Shown in pieces: positions 1 through 8,728 of a stretch of DNA of 37,141 bases; the first letter of the stretch is position 1, and every line of letters begins with the position of its first letter. Under the pieces are notes generated by a model. The model was not told where the DNA came from, searched no databases, and was given only the letters and a program-made list of their open reading frames with translations. The position numbers were made by a program, and so were the translations under genes. The stretch spans positions 1 through 37,141 of the forward strand of contig PNIK01000004.1 of the NCBI GenBank assembly GCA_002877985.1, in the 5' to 3' direction. This DNA comes from Thermodesulfobacterium geofontis. Its GTDB lineage: Bacteria > Desulfobacterota > Thermodesulfobacteria > Thermodesulfobacteriales > Thermodesulfobacteriaceae.

Positions 1-44
1 CCCGGGGCCACAGCCCGGTGCTCTACCATTGAGCTACGGCCTCC
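1..44 (-). tRNA. tRNA-His(GTG), truncated by the left window edge (5' half only)
   Basis: Reverse complement G(-1)GAGGCCG-TA-GCTC-AATGGTA-GAGC-A-CCGGG-CTGTGGC-CCCGG: canonical D-arm, anticodon stem/loop with GTG, and the extra G-1 typical of tRNA-His. Confidence 0.9.
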
Positions 45-195
45 ATAAATAGAACTAACTTTTCAAAAAATAAATTTAATATATTTTATTAAAAAAACAA
101 CCGATTAAAGAATATTCTTAATTTGTTAAAGTACTTGAAATAATTAGATAGGGATCTTAAATTTTAATGAAAATTTTTTAAATTTTTTTAAACCT

Positions 196-2565
196 ATGAG
201 AGAAGAGCTTGAATACCAAATTCCAGAAGTTTCAGAAGGAGAAATTATAGATGTTCCAGAAATATTGCCTTTAATGGCAATAAGGGATATTGTTCTTTTT
301 CCCTCAATGGTGGTTCCTCTTTTTGTAGGAAGATTAAAATCTCTTAGAGCTATAGAAGAGGCTTTAAACAAAAATAAACTTATAGTTCTTTCCACTCAGA
401 AAAACTCCCGCGTAGAAAATCCTAAACCAGAAGATCTTTATAAATTAGGAACTGTAGCCTTAATAATTAAAACCCTTAACCTCTCAGAAAATAGATTAAA
501 GGTTGTAGTTCAAGTTTTATCAAGAGTTGAAATAAAAGAATTTATACAAACCGATCCCTATTTTAAAGTCAGGATAGAACCCTGTAAAGAATTTGAACCA
601 GAAAGCATCACTCCAGAAATTGAAGCCTTAATGAGATCTGTTAAAGAAAACATAGAAAAACTATTATCTTTAAAGGGGATTTTAAATCCTGAAATTTCTA
701 CAGTAATTCAATCTATAGAAGAACCTGGAAGACTGGCAGATCTTATTACAGCTTATTTGAAACTTAAAATAAAAACCGCGCAGGACCTTCTTGAAACCCT
801 AAACGGAGTAGAAAGATTAAAGAAAGTTTCAGAAATACTTATTCAGGAAATAGAAATAACTACTCTCCAAAATAAAATTCAAACTGAAGCTCAAGAAGAA
901 ATAGGGAAATCCCAAAGAGAATATTTTTTAAGAGAACAACTTAGAGCAATTAAAAAAGAACTGGGAGAATTTGAAGATATAGAAAGTGATATAGAGGAGT
1001 TAAGAAAAAGAATTAAAAAGGCAAAAATGCCAAAAAATGTAGAAAAAGAAGCCTTAAAACAGTTAAGTCGTCTTGAATTTATGCATCCAGATTCTTCTGA
1101 GGCAGCTGTTATAAGAAATTATTTAGAATGGTTAATAGAACTACCTTGGAGTAAATCTACTAAGGATAATCTGAATCTAAAACATGTCAAAAAAATTTTA
1201 GATAAAGAGCATTATAATCTTGAAAAGGTAAAAGACAGAATTCTTGAATTTCTTGCGGTGAAAAAGATAAATCCTAAAGCAAAGGGTGCTATTATTTGTT
1301 TTGTTGGACCTCCTGGTGTTGGAAAAACAAGTCTTGGAAAATCTATTGCCACTGCACTTGGAAGAAAATTTGTAAGGATTTCTCTTGGTGGAATAAGGGA
1401 TGAAGCAGAAATAAGGGGGCATAGAAGAACCTATGTGGGTGCTTTACCAGGAAGAATTATACAAGGAATTAAACAGGCTGGTACAAATAATCCAGTTTTT
1501 ATGCTTGATGAAATAGATAAACTTTGCAGTGATTTTCATGGAGATCCCGCTGCAGCATTACTTGAGGTCCTTGACCCTGAACAAAATAAAGAGTTTGTGG
1601 ACCACTTTTTAGATGTTCCTTTTGATCTTTCTAAAGTCTTGTTCATTGCCACCGCCAATATGACCGAGCCCATTCCTAAGGTTCTCCTTGACCGTATGGA
1701 AGTTATATATCTTTCTGGTTATACCTTTAAAGAGAAACTTGAGATAGCTAAAAGACATCTTATTCCAAAACTTTTAAAAGAACACGGTCTTACTAAGAAA
1801 GAAATTATTATATCTGATGAAGTAATTCTGAAAATAATAGAAGAATATACCTATGAGTCAGGAGTAAGAGAATTAGAAAGAAAGCTTGCAGCTATTTGTA
1901 GAAAAGTAACCAGAAAACTTGCTGAAGGTGAAAAAGGTCCCTTTGAAATTACAGAAGAGAATCTTACAGAATATCTTGGTCCACCAGAATATGTTGAAGA
2001 ATTAAAACAAGAAAAAGATGAAATAGGGGTTGCAACAGGTCTCGCCTGGACTCCCTATGGAGGAGAAGTTCTTTATGTAGAAGCTGTAACCATGCCAGGA
2101 AAAGGGAATCTAATCCTAACAGGACACTTGGGAGACATTATGAAAGAGAGTGCTCAAGCTGCATTATCCTATATAAGATCAAAATACAAAGAGCTTAATA
2201 TAGATCCTAAATTTTACACAAAATATGATATACATGTTCATGTTCCTTCTGGTGCTATACCAAAAGATGGTCCCAGTGCTGGAATAACCATTACAGTTGC
2301 CTTAATCTCAGCTCTCACCAAAAAGCCTGTTTCCAAGGACTATGCCATGACAGGAGAAATTACTTTAAGAGGAAAAATTCTTCCTGTGGGAGGAATAAAA
2401 GAAAAAAGTCTTGCAGCATTAAGAAAAGGAATTAAAAAAGTTCTTTTACCTTCCAAAAATAAAAAAGATTTAGAAGAAATTCCTAAAGAACTTAGAGATC
2501 AAATAGAATTCATTTTTGTCTCCCATTTAGATGAGGTCGTAAATTTAGTAATAATAAATAATTAG
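196..2565 (+). CDS. lon: ATP-dependent protease La (Lon)
   Basis: 789 aa ORF; N-terminal LonN domain (LPLMAIRDIVLFPSMVVPLFVG), Walker A GPPGVGKTS, catalytic Ser motif PKDGPSAGITI. Confidence 0.97.
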   Translation: MREELEYQIPEVSEGEIIDVPEILPLMAIRDIVLFPSMVVPLFVGRLKSLRAIEEALNKNKLIVLSTQKNSRVENPKPEDLYKLGTVALIIKTLNLSENRLKVVVQVLSRVEIKEFIQTDPYFKVRIEPCKEFEPESITPEIEALMRSVKENIEKLLSLKGILNPEISTVIQSIEEPGRLADLITAYLKLKIKTAQDLLETLNGVERLKKVSEILIQEIEITTLQNKIQTEAQEEIGKSQREYFLREQLRAIKKELGEFEDIESDIEELRKRIKKAKMPKNVEKEALKQLSRLEFMHPDSSEAAVIRNYLEWLIELPWSKSTKDNLNLKHVKKILDKEHYNLEKVKDRILEFLAVKKINPKAKGAIICFVGPPGVGKTSLGKSIATALGRKFVRISLGGIRDEAEIRGHRRTYVGALPGRIIQGIKQAGTNNPVFMLDEIDKLCSDFHGDPAAALLEVLDPEQNKEFVDHFLDVPFDLSKVLFIATANMTEPIPKVLLDRMEVIYLSGYTFKEKLEIAKRHLIPKLLKEHGLTKKEIIISDEVILKIIEEYTYESGVRELERKLAAICRKVTRKLAEGEKGPFEITEENLTEYLGPPEYVEELKQEKDEIGVATGLAWTPYGGEVLYVEAVTMPGKGNLILTGHLGDIMKESAQAALSYIRSKYKELNIDPKFYTKYDIHVHVPSGAIPKDGPSAGITITVALISALTKKPVSKDYAMTGEITLRGKILPVGGIKEKSLAALRKGIKKVLLPSKNKKDLEEIPKELRDQIEFIFVSHLDEVVNLVIINN

Positions 2566-2627
2566 CTCTTTTCAATTTAAAATTTTCTGGTAATAATAAA
2601 AAAAATTCAAAAAAATTTTTTTATTAA

Positions 2628-3203
2628 ATGCACGAAAAAATCAAAAAAAAAGGAAGAAAACCAAAAGAGACTCCAGAAGGAAGAAAAAGGGAAATTTTAG
2701 AAATTGTAGATAGAGATTGTAATCCTGTTAGTATTCTAAACAGAGAAAATATTCATAAGAAAGGTTTTTTTCATAAAGCTGTTCATATATTCCTTTTTAA
2801 TGAAAATGGAGAAATATATCTTCAAAAAAAATCCACAACAATGGATGAAAATCCAGGGCTTTGGACTTCATCAGCTTCTGGACATGTATTAGCTGGTGAA
2901 GGTGTTTTAATCTCAGCACAAAGAGAATTAAAGGAGGAACTCTCTATAAAGGTAAAACTTAGAAAAATTTTAGAACTACCTCCTTCAAAGGAAACAAATA
3001 TGCAATGTATATCTTTATTTGTAGGATATACCAAAAAAAATCCCAACCCAAACCCCCTTGAGATAGAAGAGGGAAGATTTTTCTCTATAAAAGAAGTTGA
3101 GGAACTTCTTCAAACTAATCCTGAAACCTTTTCTCCTACTTTTCGCTTTCTCTGGAGAAAATATTGGGAAATTGTTTCTCAAAAAGATAGCTTGGAAAAG
3201 TAA
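2628..3203 (+). CDS. NUDIX hydrolase (YfcD / isopentenyl-diphosphate isomerase-like)
   Basis: Nudix box GHVLAGEGVLISAQRELKEELSI; IDI/YfcD-like context HKAVHIFLFNENGEIYLQKKS. Confidence 0.85.
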   Translation: MHEKIKKKGRKPKETPEGRKREILEIVDRDCNPVSILNRENIHKKGFFHKAVHIFLFNENGEIYLQKKSTTMDENPGLWTSSASGHVLAGEGVLISAQRELKEELSIKVKLRKILELPPSKETNMQCISLFVGYTKKNPNPNPLEIEEGRFFSIKEVEELLQTNPETFSPTFRFLWRKYWEIVSQKDSLEK

Positions 3204-3831
3204 GTCCCTCTTTCTCAATTAAAACTTTCAATAACTTAAGGTCTCCATATTTGATATAACGGGTAATAGGTGCTAAAGCAAATTTTTGAAGTTTTTTTTC
3301 TTTTTCCTCAGCTGGAAGATTTAATTCCATAATCTGTTTTCTTAAGCTTTTCATAAGTTCTAAAAATAGAATATATTCTTCTCCTATTATTTCTTCCAAA
3401 GTTTCTCTAATTCTTCTTGCTACAGCAGGACTTACTCCAGAAGTAGAAATGGCAATAGTTAAAAAACCTCTTCTTATAATCGAAGGAACTATAAAACTGC
3501 AAAGTTCAGGAACATCAACTACATTACAAAAAATGTGTTTTTCTTCTGCTTCTTGAGATATCTCTTTTTGTACCTCAGGATCATTTGTTGCTGCAATAAC
3601 TAACCAGGCTGAATCAAGATCTCCCTTTTTATAAGTTCTTTTCTCCCATTCAATTTTTCCTTCTTCAGTTAATTTTTTAAGTACAGGTGTTAGATCTGGT
3701 GAAATAACCTTTACTTTTGCCTTAACCTTAAGTAGATTTTCTACCTTTCTTTCTGCAACCTTCCCCCCACCTATTACTATACAAAGTTTATCTTTAAGAT
3801 TTAAAAAAACAGGAAAAAATTGATCAATCAA
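3136..3831 (-). CDS. Precorrin-2 dehydrogenase / sirohydrochlorin ferrochelatase (CysG N-terminal / Met8-like)
   Basis: NAD-binding start FPVFLNLKDKLCIVIGGGKVAERKVENLL, CNVVDVPELCSFIVPSIIRRGFLTIAISTSGVSPAVARRIRE. Starts with TTG behind GGGGAG and overlaps the upstream ligase gene by 8 nt. Confidence 0.9.
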   Translation of the reverse strand: MIDQFFPVFLNLKDKLCIVIGGGKVAERKVENLLKVKAKVKVISPDLTPVLKKLTEEGKIEWEKRTYKKGDLDSAWLVIAATNDPEVQKEISQEAEEKHIFCNVVDVPELCSFIVPSIIRRGFLTIAISTSGVSPAVARRIRETLEEIIGEEYILFLELMKSLRKQIMELNLPAEEKEKKLQKFALAPITRYIKYGDLKLLKVLIEKEGLTFPSYLFEKQFPNIFSRESEK

Positions 3832-4978
3832 TTTCTCCCCACCCCTCCAATTTAGATTTCCAGAATTGAGTTGCCCTTGGGTATATTTTGGTAAACTCTA
3901 CATGTAAATATCCATTTTTCCATTCTGTTTTCTTTATTTCTACACTTACTTTAGCTAAACGAAAATGAGCAAGCATAGCAAGAAAATTCTTTTCTCTTTT
4001 AAATCTAACTTTAAAGGTTTCTTGTAATGGTTTTTCTGTTTTAAAAATTTCTATGGTTTCTTCAAATATATTTTTTCCAAGAATATTATAAACTTCCTCT
4101 TTAAATTCTTCAAATTCATAAAGATTGAGTGCAAGTCTTATTAATCTTAACGATACAAAGTGTGGATCTATCTCTCCAAGATAAGGAAAAACCACTTTTA
4201 AATCTTCAAGATTAGAAAAAGGGGTTACATATTTAATTCTTGAACCCTGATAATCTGGTTTAAAAACTACTCCTTCTCTCTTTTCAAAATGATATCTTTT
4301 AAGAAGATTCCTTATTTTTTCATAATCCCTTTCTGGATCAAATGGTCCCTGTATTTCCGGGAAATTTAATTTATATTTTTTTAAAAGTTTTAGCTTTTCA
4401 GATACATTTAAAAATTCCCCTCCACCTTTTTTCATAAAATCAAATACAAAAAAATTAATATCTTCTTTAATATAAGATGGATATTCATTAACAAAAGGAT
4501 TTTCAGGCCCTGCAACTTCTGCACATACTACTAAATCAGGATTCTCCTCAAAAAATCTCGGTAGCTGAGGTAAAAAATCTTCCCACCTATCAGTAGCAAA
4601 GGCACATACATATCCTCTTCTGGTGAAGGCAAGAATTTCATCTTCAACCTTGATAAGTCTCACATTATATCCCTCTATTTTTTCTTCTGCATAAAAAGGG
4701 TAAGTTAAATATCTTTTGAGTCCTGTTTTTAATACATAAATTCTTGGAATATGAGGATATCCTGGAATCAAAAAATTTTCATTAAAAAATGTTCCCATTG
4801 TAAAACTTTTGAAATCTTTGTTGAGTCTAAAAAAGTTTTTTTCTTTCCAATTGAAAAATAGAATTTTTCCTTTAAAGTAAGCCTCTTCCCAGTCTTTTAG
4901 GGAATATTTTTTTAAATAAGGATTTTTTGTCCAACAATATTTTAAATATTCCAATATTTCCTTATCATTTTCTCTCAA
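3824..4978 (-). CDS. ATP-dependent RNA ligase, Pab1020/MthRnl (Rnl3) family
   Basis: Nucleotidyltransferase motif I EEKIEGYNVRL, motif III-like FFVFDFMKKG, motif IV REGVVFKP, motif V GSRIKYV. TTG start with SD GGGGAGGT located in the 3' end of the upstream rtcA. Confidence 0.88.
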   Translation of the reverse strand: MRENDKEILEYLKYCWTKNPYLKKYSLKDWEEAYFKGKILFFNWKEKNFFRLNKDFKSFTMGTFFNENFLIPGYPHIPRIYVLKTGLKRYLTYPFYAEEKIEGYNVRLIKVEDEILAFTRRGYVCAFATDRWEDFLPQLPRFFEENPDLVVCAEVAGPENPFVNEYPSYIKEDINFFVFDFMKKGGGEFLNVSEKLKLLKKYKLNFPEIQGPFDPERDYEKIRNLLKRYHFEKREGVVFKPDYQGSRIKYVTPFSNLEDLKVVFPYLGEIDPHFVSLRLIRLALNLYEFEEFKEEVYNILGKNIFEETIEIFKTEKPLQETFKVRFKREKNFLAMLAHFRLAKVSVEIKKTEWKNGYLHVEFTKIYPRATQFWKSKLEGWGEID

Positions 4979-6023
4979 TTTCCACCTCCCCAGGTTCTCC
5001 TTCTTTTCCTGAAATTTTTATAGCAATTTTTTCTAAAAATTGAGGAATAAGCCAAGCTTGAGTAAGAAGATGTTTTGTAATCTTACAAATTGTAAAAGAA
5101 AATCCTTTTTCAATACTATTTATTAAAACAAAACTTAAAGGAATTAATATTTGATCTGCCAAGTGTTCTTCAAATTGAGCCTTTGTTTTTATAAATTCTA
5201 AAAATTTATAAACTGCATTTTCCCCTACTTTTTCTGCAGGATATCCTTTTTTCCCAAGTTCGGAAAATCCTGCTCTTTTTACCTTATCTTTATCAACAGC
5301 GTAAACAAAAACCATAGTACCTGAAGAATCACTTTTAACTCTTTCAAAAATTTCATCACTCGGCTCTAAGTTTTTTTCAAGAAGCTTTTTCTTTGCTGAA
5401 TTCATCTGCCTTTCAAGAATATGATGGGGTAAATCTTCTGAAACCATGCTGTGAATATAAATATTCTCTGGTAAAAATTCTTTACCCATATCTGGTAAAA
5501 TAAATTTATTCCATGGCAAAATGCTTACCCTTATTTTTCCCCCTCCTTTTGGATAAAATCCTGCTTTTTCAAGCTGAACCTCTGCTTTTAAGCCCAAAAC
5601 TTCAACAAAAGGTAAAAATACATATTTTATGTAGTGAAAAGAAGGGCTGAAAGGAACATGAGTTCCACCCTTAAGGATCAACTCTCCTCCCTCTGATAAA
5701 GCTAAGGGATAAAGTAGGGTTTGAAAAAGAAGAGAAGTTGAGCCTGCTGTTTTTATATTAAAAGTATATATAAGTTTTGCCGGCTTTTTCTTTGGAATAA
5801 AAACTATTTCTGTAGAATTAAGCTCTGCTCCGCTAACTTCTGCTTTTGAAATCTCTGCGCAGGCTTTCACACAGGCTAAATGCTGAGGTTGAAGACCTGG
5901 TTTTGGTCTGTTTTTTCTTATATTAAAAATCCTAAAAGGCTTATTTAACACTACAGAGAGAGAAAGACAAGTTCTTAAAACCTGTCCCCCTCCTTCTCCG
6001 TAAGAACCATCTATTAAAAGCAT
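4965..6023 (-). CDS. rtcA: RNA 3'-terminal phosphate cyclase
   Basis: IDGSYGEGGGQVLRTCLSLS, NIRKNRPKPGLQPQHL, KAGFYPKGGGKI, EEHLADQILIPL and the catalytic-His region KHLLTQ. ORF track starts at 6038 (GTG); the ATG at 6023 (MLLIDGSYGEGG) is preferred. Confidence 0.95.
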   Translation of the reverse strand: MLLIDGSYGEGGGQVLRTCLSLSVVLNKPFRIFNIRKNRPKPGLQPQHLACVKACAEISKAEVSGAELNSTEIVFIPKKKPAKLIYTFNIKTAGSTSLLFQTLLYPLALSEGGELILKGGTHVPFSPSFHYIKYVFLPFVEVLGLKAEVQLEKAGFYPKGGGKIRVSILPWNKFILPDMGKEFLPENIYIHSMVSEDLPHHILERQMNSAKKKLLEKNLEPSDEIFERVKSDSSGTMVFVYAVDKDKVKRAGFSELGKKGYPAEKVGENAVYKFLEFIKTKAQFEEHLADQILIPLSFVLINSIEKGFSFTICKITKHLLTQAWLIPQFLEKIAIKISGKEGEPGEVEIERK

Positions 6024-6027
6024 TGTA

Positions 6028-6744
6028 TTATTCTTCACTTTCTAAGTCTTTAATTTCTTTAACTAAAATCTCTACTAATTTATTTGCAAGAAATTTGCCT
6101 TTTTCTTTAGATGCTTTTAATGGATTACCCCATATTCCTGAAGACCAATATTTTTTCTTGTCAGCAACTACTCTAAACTTAGGAAAATTTGGATAATCCT
6201 CAAAAGCTCCCTCTTTTACAAGTTCTGGTTTAAAATAAAGAATAAGAGAAGTCTCCCACTCTCCTGCATGAGAATCATTCTCAAAAATTTTCAATTCTTC
6301 TAAAACTGGTTTTAAAAGTTGATATATGTCTGCAACAAAAAACTTTGCATCATCATGCATTTCAATAAAAGTTTCTGCAGTATCAATTAAATAGGCTTTG
6401 TGAGTTCCGCCAGCATGTCCTGAGAGAATAAAAAAATTTCTAAATCCCTGCCTATAAAACTCAGAAATAATGTTTAAAAGCAAAGTTTTTAAAATTTCAC
6501 CTTTTATACTAATAGTTCCAGCAAGAGGTTTGGTACTTCTGCAAAGTCCGTAATACAATGGTGGTGCCACAAGAACTTTTATTTTTTGGGCAACAAGTTT
6601 GCAAATTTCATAAATAGTATAAAGATCCGTAGCTAAAGGAAGATGAGGACCGTGAGCTTCAATAGAACCAATAGGTATGATAACTGTTTTTGTTTCCTTT
6701 TTAAGCTTTTCAAACTCCTTAGAAGTAAGATATTCCATTAACAT
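6028..6744 (-). CDS. Creatininase-family amidohydrolase
   Basis: IIPIGSIEAHGPHLPLATDLYTIYEI, FFILSGHAGGTHKAYLIDTA, DSHAGEWETSLIL. ATG at 6744 (MLMEYLTSKEF) follows GGGAG; the longer ORF would overlap miaB. Confidence 0.88.
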   Translation of the reverse strand: MLMEYLTSKEFEKLKKETKTVIIPIGSIEAHGPHLPLATDLYTIYEICKLVAQKIKVLVAPPLYYGLCRSTKPLAGTISIKGEILKTLLLNIISEFYRQGFRNFFILSGHAGGTHKAYLIDTAETFIEMHDDAKFFVADIYQLLKPVLEELKIFENDSHAGEWETSLILYFKPELVKEGAFEDYPNFPKFRVVADKKKYWSSGIWGNPLKASKEKGKFLANKLVEILVKEIKDLESEE

Positions 6745-6799
6745 AATATTCTCCCTTGGTTTGAAAATTATTTTAAAGTGAATTATATTTATTTTGGCC

Positions 6800-8146
6800 A
6801 TGAAAAAAAGGGTTTATATAAAAACTTTTGGCTGTCAGATGAATGAAAATGATACGGAGAAAATATATATTTTACTCTCAGATGAATATGAAGCTACCTC
6901 TAATCCGGAGGAAGCGGATCTTATTTTGATAAATACCTGCTCTGTAAGAGAAAAACCGCAGCACAAAGTTTATAGTGAAGCAGGAAGATATAAGCCTCTT
7001 AAGAAAAAAAATCCGGATTTGATTATAGGTATAACAGGTTGTGTTGCTCAGCAAGAAGGTGAAAATATAATAAAAAAGCTTCCTTATGTGGATATTGTCC
7101 TGGGGACTCAAGGATTTTACTTTATAAAAGAAGCCTTAGAAACATTCAAAAAAACAAAAAAGCCGGTTGTTTTTACTGAACTAAAACCTGATTTCAAGCC
7201 TCCTTTAATCCTTAAAGATGATAAAAATTCTGTTTTTACTGATAGAAAGGTCACTGCCTTTGTAACCATTATGCAAGGATGTGACAATTTTTGTTCTTAC
7301 TGTATTGTCCCTTATGTAAGAGGAAAAGAAATAAGTAGACCTCCAGAAGATATACTAAAAGAAGTAGAAGCTCTTGTAAAAATGGGAGTAAGAGAGGTAA
7401 CTCTTTTAGGTCAAAATGTAAATTCTTATGGTCTTAAAGAAAAGGGATATCCGGATTTTGCAGAACTTTTGGAAATGGTTTCTCAAATAGAGGGGCTCTG
7501 GAGAATAAGATTTACTACAAGTCATCCTAAGGACCTTTCAGAGAAGCTGATAAAGGTTATGGCTGAAAATCCAAAGGTATGTAAACATATTCACCTCCCT
7601 TTGCAAGCTGGTTCTAATAAGATTCTTAAAAAAATGAACAGAAAATATACTAAAGAGGATTATCTTGAAAAAATAAGAAAATTAAGAACTGCGATTCCTG
7701 AAATAGGTATTACAACTGATATTATAGTAGGATTTCCAGGAGAAACAGAAGAAGATTTTAAAGAAACTGTAGAAATGCTTGAAAAAGTGAGATATCAGGA
7801 AATTTTTTCTTTTAAATATTCAGATAGACCCTTTACTTTAGCTCAAAAATTGAATAATAAAATTCCTGAAGAAGTAAAAGAAAGAAGACTCAAAATAATT
7901 CATGAAACTCAAGCAAAAATAACTAAAGAAATTTACGAATCCTATGTAGGAAAAGAAGTAGAGGTTCTGGTTGAAGATTATAGTGCTAAAAATAAAGAAA
8001 AGCTTATGGGAAGAACAACCACAAACATCATTGTAAACTTTAATACCCCGCGTCTTGATTTAAAGGGTGCCTTAGTTAAAGTATTAATCACCGAAGCCGG
8101 AAAACATTCCCTTAAAGGTGAATATCTAAAGACTTTAAAAATTTAA
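6800..8146 (+). CDS. miaB: tRNA (N6-isopentenyl adenosine(37)-C2)-methylthiotransferase MiaB
   Basis: N-terminal YIKTFGCQMNENDTEKI, radical-SAM CxxxCxxC (CDNFCSYCIVPYVRGKEISR), C-terminal TRAM region. ATG at 6800. Confidence 0.96.
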   Translation: MKKRVYIKTFGCQMNENDTEKIYILLSDEYEATSNPEEADLILINTCSVREKPQHKVYSEAGRYKPLKKKNPDLIIGITGCVAQQEGENIIKKLPYVDIVLGTQGFYFIKEALETFKKTKKPVVFTELKPDFKPPLILKDDKNSVFTDRKVTAFVTIMQGCDNFCSYCIVPYVRGKEISRPPEDILKEVEALVKMGVREVTLLGQNVNSYGLKEKGYPDFAELLEMVSQIEGLWRIRFTTSHPKDLSEKLIKVMAENPKVCKHIHLPLQAGSNKILKKMNRKYTKEDYLEKIRKLRTAIPEIGITTDIIVGFPGETEEDFKETVEMLEKVRYQEIFSFKYSDRPFTLAQKLNNKIPEEVKERRLKIIHETQAKITKEIYESYVGKEVEVLVEDYSAKNKEKLMGRTTTNIIVNFNTPRLDLKGALVKVLITEAGKHSLKGEYLKTLKI

Positions 8147-8247
8147 ATTTGCAAAATTTGCAAACTCTTTTGTAAATTTTTACCAAATTAAATTTACTAA
8201 CAAACTTTTTACCTTCTAAATTGTTATATATTTTCAAAATTAAATTT

Positions 8248-8264
8248 TAGGCACATTTTTTGAA
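8248..8264 (+). promoter_or_regulatory. Candidate sigma-54 (-24/-12) promoter for the Spy-like gene
   Basis: TAGGCACATTTTTTGAA versus consensus TTGGCACGNNNNTTGCA (3 mismatches; GG-N10-GA instead of GG-N10-GC), 40 nt upstream of the ATG; an NtrC-type regulator is encoded nearby. Confidence 0.5.
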
Positions 8265-8303
8265 AACATTAGAAACAAATACCTTAAAAAGGAGGGGAAA
8301 ATT

Positions 8304-8705
8304 ATGTTTAAAAGATTTAGTAAAAGTTTAGCTGTTTTAGGAACTTTAGGAGTTTTAGCACTTGGGGTAGCTTTTGCTCAAAGTGAATCAGCTCCTCAGC
8401 CTGGTATGATGGGGCATAGTTATGGTAAAGGACCAAAAACTCGTGGTATGATACCCTCTCAAATAGATCCACAAAAAGCACAAGCTTTCTGCAAAGAAAT
8501 TAAACCTCAGTGGCAAAAAATATGGCAAATAAAAGGAGAACTTCGTGATCTCTGGAGTAAAACTCCACCTGATTGGGCAGCTATAGAAAAGAAAGAAATA
8601 GAATTTATTAAAACCAAACTTGAAATCGATAAAAAGGCTTATGAAATGGGATTACCTTACGGCCCAAAAAAAGGGCTTAGGCTAAGACAAGTTTGTGGTT
8701 GGTAG
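8304..8705 (+). CDS. Small secreted Spy/CpxP/ZraP-like periplasmic protein
   Basis: Signal peptide FSKSLAVLGTLGVLALGVAFAQ; short helical periplasmic domain with W/Q-rich segment KPQWQKIWQIKGELRDLW; strong SD AAGGAGGGG. Family assignment rests on general resemblance. Confidence 0.6.
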   Translation: MFKRFSKSLAVLGTLGVLALGVAFAQSESAPQPGMMGHSYGKGPKTRGMIPSQIDPQKAQAFCKEIKPQWQKIWQIKGELRDLWSKTPPDWAAIEKKEIEFIKTKLEIDKKAYEMGLPYGPKKGLRLRQVCGW

Positions 8706-8728
8706 TTTTTTGGTATAATATTAAAACT

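Noticed and set aside
144-395. 83-aa minus-strand ORF opposite lon
   Set aside because: Low-complexity antisense ORF inside the well-supported lon coding region; no recognisable domain.
1198-1422. 74-aa minus-strand ORF opposite lon
   Set aside because: Shadow of the lon coding frame.
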